A DNA stretch of 5,175 nucleotides, from the NCBI GenBank assembly GCA_937959095.1, contig CALGLY010000463.1, forward strand, positions 1 through 5,175, written 5' to 3'. The position numbers were made by a program, and so were the translations under genes. The stretch is from an uncultured Saprospiraceae bacterium (lineage in GTDB: Bacteria > Bacteroidota > Bacteroidia > Chitinophagales > Saprospiraceae). The notes under the pieces are model-generated. The model was not told where the DNA came from, ran no database searches, and was given only the letters and a program-made list of their open reading frames with translations. The first letter of the stretch is position 1. The number at the start of each line of letters is the position of its first letter. Below are positions 1 to 4,513 of this stretch, piece after piece.

Positions 1-112
1 TTTTCAACGAAGTATGGAGAAAAAAGATACCGTCATAAAAAGAGTAACTTAAATCTGTCCAAGTACTTACACTAGCTATTTATTCTTGGAAGTTGCCTAA
101 GGTTATCTAAAA
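1..112. other. Window edge, no assignable gene
   Basis: I see no gene that can be defended here. All three plus-strand frames are open from base 1 and stop soon after (stops at 73-75, 50-52 and in the third frame near 36), so a C-terminal tail of a protein that begins outside the window is possible but the frame cannot be chosen. A 6-bp inverted repeat (TCCAAG at 58-63, CTTGGA at 85-90, 21-nt loop) lies downstream of the minus-strand tRNA-like genes. It has no T-run behind it, so I do not call it a terminator. Confidence 0.3.
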
Positions 113-118
113 TCAAAG

Positions 119-235
119 CTGTAAGAGAAGGACTCGAACCTTCAAGAAGTAGTTAGTTTCGATTACTCGAAATTTATCCCAATATCTTCGCCCCCGAGAC
201 TAGAGGGTGCGGCTGCCTGATTTCGCCACCTTACA
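119..235 (-). tRNA. Atypical tRNA-like gene, copy 1 (class II-like, very long variable region)
   Basis: Read on the minus strand, this 117-nt unit has most parts of a tRNA. The acceptor stem TGTAAGG (235-229) pairs with TCTTACA (126-120), with one G-U pair. T8 and G9 follow. The D stem is GCG/CGC (226-224, 211-209), its loop holding GG. A 5-bp anticodon stem CCCTC/GGGGG (207-203, 195-191) and a T arm GAAGG-TTCGAGT-CCTTC (143-127) complete it. The discriminator is G119, and C236 could extend the acceptor stem to 8 bp by pairing with it. CCA is not encoded. The D arm and the A26/CG flanks of the anticodon stem resemble tRNA-Leu, while G73 would fit Ser. Two things are abnormal. The anticodon loop TAGTCTC has A instead of U33 and would place GTC at 34-36. 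The variable region is 47 nt (190-144), containing the hairpin TTTCGA-GTAA-TCGAAA (172-157). I cannot assign an amino acid, and it may not serve translation. Confidence 0.6.
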
Positions 236-282
236 GTATTTGCAATGCAGAATTCTTATATTCCACATCTTCTTTTTCAAAG

Positions 283-399
283 CTGTAAGAGAAGGACTCG
301 AACCTCCAAGAAGTAGTTAGTTTCGATTACTCGAAATTTATCCCAGTATCTTCGCCCCCGAGACTAGAGGGTGCGGCTGCCTGATTTCGCCACCTTACA
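283..399 (-). tRNA. Atypical tRNA-like gene, copy 2 (first in transcription order)
   Basis: This is the second copy of the same tRNA-like unit, exactly 164 bp from the first and closest to the promoter at 444-476. It differs from copy 1 at only two of 118 positions. In the T stem, base 306 (versus 142) turns an A-U pair into G-U, so pairing is kept. In the long variable region, base 346 (versus 182) changes TATTGGG to TACTGGG in RNA sense, outside the GTAA-capped hairpin (336-321). Acceptor stem, D arm, anticodon-like stem with loop TAGTCTC, T loop TTCGAGT and discriminator G are identical. As in copy 1, no CCA is encoded. With its neighbour it probably forms one transcript, processed as tRNAs are. 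Confidence 0.6.
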
Positions 400-443
400 G
401 TATTTTTTAATGAAGTAATCATTTTCACTTCGTTTCGTTGATA

Positions 444-476
444 CAAATATAGGCGCATCGCATCTTTTTATGCAAA
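444..476 (-). promoter_or_regulatory. Bacteroidota-type promoter for the tRNA-like pair
   Basis: Read on the minus strand, TATATTTG (451-444) is a perfect match to the TAnnTTTG -7 element of the Bacteroidota housekeeping sigma factor. A TTTG (476-473) stands 21 nt upstream as a -33 element. Transcription would begin near 437-440, about 40 nt before the 5' end of copy 2. The position and strand fit the two RNA genes and nothing else nearby. Confidence 0.65.
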
Positions 477-676
477 TTTTACAACAAAAAATAATTATTT
501 ATACATTTTTCATAATTTTAAATATCAAATGTTACGATTTTATTTTTTGAGGCATTAAAAATATGACCTTCATTAACAACTTAGCAAAATTTTAAAAAAA
601 ATTAGTAAAAATTAAAAACATGATGAACTTTAGATCCATTTACCATTTAAATATTCAAAATATATAGCTATAATTT

Positions 677-1696
677 ATGAAATCGTTAATAACAATTGTC
701 TTTCTATTTCTTTTATTCATTAATTGTGGCGATACAACACTATATCGTACAAATACAAGCTTTATTATAAAAGGCTTAAATCTAGTAGCTCCACCAAAAC
801 CATTTTCAAAAAACCCTATGCCTGCCACAAAAGAACTTGGTGCTAATTGGGTAGCGGTGATTCCTTATGCTTATACCCGCGAAGGAACAACGAAGGTGAA
901 CTATGGTAAGGCAGACTGGCAATGGTGGGGTGAAAAAATGGAAGGCTGCCAAGAAACTGTAACTTTAGCTAAAGCAGCCTCGCTAAAAGTGATGCTGAAA
1001 CCGCAGGTATATGTGCCTGGAAGTTGGACTGGCGCGCTCGACTATGAAAGCCCTAAAGGTTGGGAAGCATGGGAGCGTGAGTATGAAGCCTATATATTGC
1101 CCATGGCGACACTGGCAGAAGAGAAAGAGGTGGAGTTATTTTGCTTTGCCACAGAAATAAAAATCGGGGCAGTCCAACGCGAAGCGTTTTGGCGAGGATT
1201 GATTAAAAAAATTCGAGCCGCTTATTCTGGTAAGTTGGTATATGCTGCGAATTGGGATAATTATGAAAATATTCCGTTTTGGGATGCCCTCGATTATGTT
1301 GGTATTAATGCGTATTTTCCTTTACTCGATGCGACCACACCTAAAATAAAAGACTTGAAAACAGCTTGGCAACCTATAGTAGCAGCTATGAATAACTTTC
1401 AGGCGAAGGTGAAGCGTCCCATTTTATTTACAGAGTTTGGCTACTTGGCAGTAGATCGCTGCGCTTATAATACTTGGGAATTAGAAAGCAAAATGCGTTC
1501 TATGCCACTAAATGAAGCTGCCCAAGCAAATGCGTTGGAGGCATTATTTCAAGTCTTTTCGGAACAAACATGGTGGCATGGCGGCTTCCTCTGGAAGTGG
1601 TATCCAAATTTAGAAGGCGAAGCCGCTCGAAATAAAATGGACTATACCCCACAAGGTAAAGAGGGAGAACAAATTCTTAATAAGTGGTATAAATGA
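677..1696 (+). CDS. GH113-like TIM-barrel glycoside hydrolase, probable lipoprotein
   Basis: A 339-residue protein resembling glycoside hydrolase family 113, retaining enzymes whose characterised members include beta-1,4-mannanases. The first 16 residues are a hydrophobic export signal ending in Cys17 (FINC), placed like a lipoprotein cysteine although Asn at -1 is not a canonical lipobox residue. The barrel starts near residue 31 (IKGLNLVAPP). Family-like signatures follow: WQWWGE (81-86), LKPQVYV (107-113), FATE (157-160) with Glu160 as likely acid/base, ANWD (191-194), DYVGINAYFPL (206-216), LFTEFGY (250-256) with Glu253 as likely nucleophile, GFLWKWY (303-309) and the terminal DYTPQGK (322-328). 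Length is normal and both glutamates are present, so it should be active outside the cytoplasm. The ATG follows an AT-rich leader with no Shine-Dalgarno sequence. No polysaccharide utilisation genes adjoin it. The fold and family are fairly sure; the substrate is inferred. Confidence 0.85.
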   Translation: MKSLITIVFLFLLFINCGDTTLYRTNTSFIIKGLNLVAPPKPFSKNPMPATKELGANWVAVIPYAYTREGTTKVNYGKADWQWWGEKMEGCQETVTLAKAASLKVMLKPQVYVPGSWTGALDYESPKGWEAWEREYEAYILPMATLAEEKEVELFCFATEIKIGAVQREAFWRGLIKKIRAAYSGKLVYAANWDNYENIPFWDALDYVGINAYFPLLDATTPKIKDLKTAWQPIVAAMNNFQAKVKRPILFTEFGYLAVDRCAYNTWELESKMRSMPLNEAAQANALEALFQVFSEQTWWHGGFLWKWYPNLEGEAARNKMDYTPQGKEGEQILNKWYK

Positions 1697-1899
1697 CAAT
1701 AGAATAAAATATTGGTCTACACTACTATACAAACACAAAAAACACAGTTAAACCATAATTAACTGATAATCAATTTTTTAAAAAAAATATTAAGTCCGTA
1801 TTTAGAAAAAGTTCCATAATGGGAATTGCATAAAAATGGAAAGATGTGACAAAATGTTAAAAAAATGTTAATTTATATTTTATCTAATAAATTCTAACT
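1697..1899. other. AT-rich intergenic stretch without a gene
   Basis: About 200 bases of very AT-rich sequence between the hydrolase stop codon and the small-RNA promoter. Apart from the weak hairpin at 1745-1765 I see poly-A and poly-T runs and a repeated AAATGTTAA (near 1853-1861 and 1864-1871), but no reading frame worth calling and no structured RNA. Confidence 0.5.
1745..1779 (+). terminator. Weak hairpin plus T-run after the hydrolase gene
   Basis: CAGTTAA (1745-1751) pairs perfectly with TTAACTG (1759-1765) around a 7-nt loop. A run of six T (1774-1779) follows about 8 nt later. It sits some 50 nt behind the hydrolase stop codon, where a terminator is expected. The stem is AT-rich and the T-run is not adjacent, so this is only a tentative call. 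Confidence 0.3.
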
Positions 1900-1907
1900 T
1901 ATATTTG
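1900..1907 (+). promoter_or_regulatory. Bacteroidota -7 element upstream of a small RNA
   Basis: TATATTTG matches the TAnnTTTG -7 consensus exactly and is the same octamer as the one serving the tRNA-like genes. No clear TTTG lies 19-21 nt upstream; that stretch reads TTTATATTTT, so the -33 element is weak or absent. Transcription would begin near 1912-1914. The short distance to a strong terminator at 2009-2034 suggests the product is a small RNA. Confidence 0.5.
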
Positions 1908-1911
1908 TGTT

Positions 1912-2043
1912 GTCAGGATAATCATAAGATAATCAAGAAAAGGTATGTGAAAAGCTTTAAATATTAACAAGGGCTTGATTATCAAAATTTATCGCTAAAA
2001 GGTTACAGAACCTCTCTTTGAGAAAAGAGAGGTTTTGTTTTTT
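1912..2043 (+). ncRNA. Candidate free-standing small RNA, about 130 nt
   Basis: Between an exact -7 box and a strong intrinsic terminator lies a stretch with no usable reading frame (the only ATG, near 1945, is followed at once by TGA) but with clear secondary structure. GATAATCAAG (1928-1937) pairs perfectly over 10 bp with CTTGATTATC (1974-1983), enclosing a 36-nt A-rich loop that contains the palindrome AAAGCTTT. GATAATCA also occurs at 1917-1924, so two 5' segments could compete for the same partner. Near the 3' end AGGTT-ACAG-AACCT (2000-2013) can form a small hairpin that uses the first bases of the terminator stem. No downstream plus-strand gene exists for it to attenuate, which favours an independent trans-acting RNA. 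I do not recognise it as 6S RNA, tmRNA, SRP RNA or RNase P RNA. The 5' end is estimated from the promoter. Confidence 0.5.
2009..2043 (+). terminator. Intrinsic terminator of the small RNA
   Basis: AACCTCTCTTT (2009-2019) and AAAGAGAGGTT (2024-2034) form a perfect 11-bp stem closed by the loop GAGA, followed by TTGTTTTTT (2035-2043). This is a textbook intrinsic terminator for plus-strand transcription. The opposite strand has no T-run behind the stem, so it is one-directional. Confidence 0.85.
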
Positions 2044-2155
2044 CCGTTCTCTGACAAATTCTGTGGACGAAGAAAAAGAAAACACAAAAACGACTAAAAA
2101 GTAGTGTTGTGATTTCTTTTTCTTCGGCTTTGTCACGCGATTTGTCGGAGAACCG
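2044..2155. repeat. 112-bp imperfect palindrome between convergent transcripts
   Basis: Two arms of about 45 nt (2044-2087 and 2107-2155) are inverted copies. GTTCTCTGACAAAT (2046-2059) pairs with 2140-2153 with one G-T mismatch. GAAGAAAAAGAAA (2069-2081) pairs perfectly with 2113-2125. Between these blocks the arms diverge, with a 3-4 nt length difference. The central loop is about 19 nt. It begins right after the small-RNA terminator and ends 15 nt behind the porin stop codon. It could form the 3' end structure of the porin mRNA or be a small palindromic mobile repeat. It has no T-run outside the stem, so ordinary intrinsic termination is not evident. Confidence 0.75.
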
Positions 2156-2169
2156 TTCTTCCAGGCAAT

Positions 2170-3633
2170 TTAATCTTGCTTAAATCCAAAAGTTAGAATG
2201 AAGCGTTGATTATTAAATTGATTTTGAATATTTGGCTGCGTATCTCCTGCTACAAGATAGGGCGTGTAACTTTCTTCCACTTGGGCATAGCGATAAGCGA
2301 AATCCATAAAAAAGCGATTTTTTCGATACCCTATTCCTGCTCCTATTTTTCTATTCCATGCTTTTTCATCTACATAAGGTGATGTGCCTAAACCAACGCC
2401 ACCCCGAAAACGCAAAACACCCCAAGCAATCTCTGCACCAACACGCGCATTGATAGTCGATTGAAACTGATTACTTATATCTGCTGAAATTCCATCAAGA
2501 TAAATAGCATCATCGCTCGATGCATCGGAAGAGGTACTTCTAAAGCGAGATTTTGATTGATTCACATATTCTACTTCTCCTGTCACGAAGCCCAAACGAC
2601 CTATCACATAGCCTGCATTGGCGATATAACGCCAAGGCGTAGTAAGGCGATAATTAAACAATCCATCAGGCGATTCTTGAAGGGAGGAAATCAATTCTCC
2701 ATTATCGGTATAGGTATAACTAAAGGTATTGTTGAACACATCTTCGAGGGAATAAGAACTAGGGGTATGCACCGCCGCACCAAAGCGCAACTGATAGGTC
2801 GGCATAAAAACAATACCCAATTTAGCATTGATACCTGCTCCTGTAGTAGATACGTTTTCTTGAAACTCTAGGTTTTCATAGAAAGGGATATTACTCGCAT
2901 TGTCGCGCTCCTGATAACGTTTTTCTTCGCTATAATTAATAACAGGAAAACCTACAGAAAGCCCAATAAGAAAACGCTCGTCCAAATTTCCTGCCAAACC
3001 CGCTACTACTTCACCCTGCGAACCACTACGAAGTACGTTTTGGGAACGTCTGATTTGAGCAGCAGGATTTAGCTCTGTGTCGGAAGTATATATGCCTGAA
3101 TTTTCATAAATCGCGCCTGCATCAAAAGCGATACCCGATTCAAAATCATTGAAACCTGAATCATTCAATTGATCCAAGAAGCGATCGACGATAGAACCGC
3201 GTGCCTCTCCTGCAAAATTAAATTCTTGACTAAAATGGCTGGTCTGCACATATCCAATGCCGAAATTAAAATTGCGCCAACGACCTTGCTCTATTGTACG
3301 CACGCTCACTGCTCCAAAACCAGGAAAGATAAAGCGATTTTTGCGTGTCTTTTCTTCTGTGGGAGTAGAGGCATTTACATATTCCGATTTGGCGTTGGTA
3401 CTAAAAACAGCAGGCGAAAACGTCCATTCCGAAAAACGAAATGCTGCTAAACCGGCAGGATTGGTGCTTAGGCTGGTAAAATCTGCTCCGATACCACTCA
3501 TGCCGCCGCCCACACTTGTATTTCGGGCAGTTGCTTCTACATCGAGCGTGGAATAACGTAGGGCATCAAAAGTAGTTTGAGCCAATAAACTTATGCTGAA
3601 AAAGCACATAAAAACAAAACATAAAAAGCGCAT
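2170..3633 (-). CDS. FadL/OmpP1/TodX-family outer membrane transport protein
   Basis: A 487-residue outer-membrane beta-barrel of the FadL type, the family that moves long-chain fatty acids and other hydrophobic molecules across the outer membrane by diffusion. The signal peptide is residues 1-18, with cleavage probably after LLA. The mature N-terminus carries the family hallmark: FDALRYS (22-28), then VGGGMSGIGADFTSLSTNPAG (41-61) with the NPA motif of the FadL N-terminal hatch region. The rest alternates short amphipathic strands with Asn/Ser/Tyr-rich turns, and the chain ends RFILTFGFKQD, with aromatic residues near the C-terminus as barrels need for assembly. Its length is typical. The ATG at 3633 is preceded by AT-rich sequence with no Shine-Dalgarno. 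A glycosyltransferase gene lies upstream on the same strand, but the 115-bp palindromic gap argues for separate control. The transported compound cannot be told from sequence. Confidence 0.88.
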   Translation of the reverse strand: MRFLCFVFMCFFSISLLAQTTFDALRYSTLDVEATARNTSVGGGMSGIGADFTSLSTNPAGLAAFRFSEWTFSPAVFSTNAKSEYVNASTPTEEKTRKNRFIFPGFGAVSVRTIEQGRWRNFNFGIGYVQTSHFSQEFNFAGEARGSIVDRFLDQLNDSGFNDFESGIAFDAGAIYENSGIYTSDTELNPAAQIRRSQNVLRSGSQGEVVAGLAGNLDERFLIGLSVGFPVINYSEEKRYQERDNASNIPFYENLEFQENVSTTGAGINAKLGIVFMPTYQLRFGAAVHTPSSYSLEDVFNNTFSYTYTDNGELISSLQESPDGLFNYRLTTPWRYIANAGYVIGRLGFVTGEVEYVNQSKSRFRSTSSDASSDDAIYLDGISADISNQFQSTINARVGAEIAWGVLRFRGGVGLGTSPYVDEKAWNRKIGAGIGYRKNRFFMDFAYRYAQVEESYTPYLVAGDTQPNIQNQFNNQRFILTFGFKQD

Positions 3634-3668
3634 AGTTTTGAAGTTTTAAATGAGGGTAAAGAGATTGG

Positions 3669-3728
3669 AATGTAAAATGTAAAAGTATTAATTACTAGTT
3701 CTACATTTTACATTGGCCATTTTACATT
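3669..3728. repeat. Palindromic ATTTTACATT repeat cluster
   Basis: AATGTAAAATGTA (3669-3681) is a perfect 13-bp inverted repeat of TACATTTTACATT (3702-3714), with a 20-nt loop that itself contains AGTA/TACT. A further ATTTTACATT lies at 3719-3728, separated by GGCC. The core AATGTAAAAT unit therefore occurs in both orientations in the spacer between the glycosyltransferase and the porin gene. It may be an operator, an mRNA hairpin limiting readthrough, or a dispersed repeat. No T-run follows on either strand. Confidence 0.65.
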
Positions 3729-3748
3729 CTCCTCTCTACTATGTTAAT

Positions 3749-4441
3749 CTAATTCAAGATACTGCGATAAAAACGAAGCATCCATTGCTGCGGGCAATTT
3801 ACGGAGAATAAGATATACATTATAAGATTAGCGATGTTGACTTTAAGGTAGGAATTGTTCGTATATTTTCGAGCGGAAACAAGCACATCATTCGGGATGA
3901 TGGTGTAGCTTAAATCTGTTCGTTTGGCACGTTTCATAAATTCAAAGTCTTCCATTATCCGATACGCTTCCCGAAAACCACCCAATGCCTCAAAGTTTGC
4001 TTTTGTTATAAATAGAGTTTGGTCGCCACCACCTGCGAATAATCCGTCCTGCTTCGTATAGCGCGCATTGATTTTCAGCCAAGGGCTCGAAGAATTGAAC
4101 CGATAACTAAACCAACCGAAATCATGCCCTTCTTGCAGGGCTTGTTCGATATTTTCTGCAAAATTTTCAGGTGGCAAAACATCCGCATGCACAAAATACA
4201 ACGTATTATATGTAGCCTTACGTGCGCCCATGTTTAGCTGTGCTGCACGACTGCAATCGGTGCATTCATAGACGGTAGCTCCTGCTTGTTCGGCTATTTG
4301 TGCCGAACGATCCGTTGTTTTGCAAGCATTCACTACAATAACTTCGGTGCATTCTGCTTTAGTATGTGCTACCAAGTAAGCAACTAATTTGCCAATATTA
4401 TCGGCTTCATTAAATGTCGGAATAACGATACTTAAGTGCAT
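3749..4441 (-). CDS. Family-2 glycosyltransferase, TIGR04283 type
   Basis: A 230-residue GT-A fold glycosyltransferase, soluble apart from one hydrophobic C-terminal stretch (about 203-215), so probably cytoplasmic or membrane-associated. In order it shows the nucleotide-sugar entry strand SIVIPTFNEADNIG (4-17), VIVVNACKTTD (34-44), SRAAQLNMGA (64-73), FVHAD (83-87, the metal-binding DxD-like site), GGGDQTLF (137-144) and MEDFEF (163-168). The HAD, GDQ and MED order matches TIGR04283, a group tied by context to radical-SAM arsenosugar clusters. In VVNACKTTD the usual VVDGGSTD is altered, Asp becoming Asn. The start at 4441 is chosen because the family begins a few residues before SIVIPTFNE. 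An ATG at 4504 would add 21 unrelated residues and leave only 9 bp to the divergent DUF547 gene. The sugar donor and acceptor are unknown. Confidence 0.85.
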   Translation of the reverse strand: MHLSIVIPTFNEADNIGKLVAYLVAHTKAECTEVIVVNACKTTDRSAQIAEQAGATVYECTDCSRAAQLNMGARKATYNTLYFVHADVLPPENFAENIEQALQEGHDFGWFSYRFNSSSPWLKINARYTKQDGLFAGGGDQTLFITKANFEALGGFREAYRIMEDFEFMKRAKRTDLSYTIIPNDVLVSARKYTNNSYLKVNIANLIMYILFSVNCPQQWMLRFYRSILN

Positions 4442-4513
4442 TGTCTGTCTATTAATCAAACTAGTAGTTATAGCATCTCGTTTTAGAGGATGTTTAGACC
4501 ACAATTTAAAAAT
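4442..4513. promoter_or_regulatory. Divergent intergenic region of 72 bp
   Basis: The start codons of the glycosyltransferase (minus) and the DUF547 gene (plus) face away from each other across these 72 bases, so both promoters must lie here or reach into the flanking genes. I find no exact TAnnTTTG on either strand. The nearest is TAGTTTG on the minus strand (4459-4465), one base short. The region is given as a location, not as defined promoter boxes. Confidence 0.4.

Larger units (their letters stand above)
113..405. repeat. Tandem duplication, 164-bp period
   Basis: Bases 113-241 recur at 277-405 with two mismatches. The shared block covers the whole tRNA-like gene plus TCAAAG on one side and GTATTT on the other, and identity stops abruptly at both ends. 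The 35-nt spacer between blocks (242-276) is unique. Conservation limited to the RNA suggests a duplication kept by selection or gene conversion on the RNA, not simply a recent duplication of a larger segment. Confidence 0.85.

Noticed and set aside
1..75. Open frame ending in a stop at 73-75, possible C-terminus of an upstream plus-strand gene
   Set aside because: All three frames are open from the window edge and end within 75 bases; nothing distinguishes a real tail from chance.
119..236. Reading the tRNA-like RNA as an amber-decoding tRNA (CTA with a preceding T, loop CTCTAGT)
   Set aside because: That register leaves no anticodon stem: the flanking bases GCACC and CTCGG do not pair. The only sound 5-bp stem gives the loop TAGTCTC.
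283..400. Selenocysteine tRNA, because the acceptor stem can reach 8 bp
   Set aside because: There is no 6-bp D stem, no TCA anticodon, and the extra length is in the variable region, where bacterial tRNA-Sec is much shorter.
663..672. Palindrome TATAGCTATA just before the hydrolase start codon
   Set aside because: A 10-bp AT palindrome is expected by chance in such AT-rich sequence; no second copy or promoter box supports an operator.
2557..2871. Plus-strand open frame of 104 codons
   Set aside because: It lies wholly inside the porin gene on the other strand and has no recognisable domain; it is an antisense shadow.
3169..3556. Two overlapping plus-strand open frames of 93 and 99 codons
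   Set aside because: They are antisense to the conserved N-terminal part of the porin and show no protein-like motifs.
4442..4504. Upstream ATG extending the glycosyltransferase by 21 residues
   Set aside because: The extra residues match no part of the family, and the longer start would leave only 9 bp for two divergent promoters.
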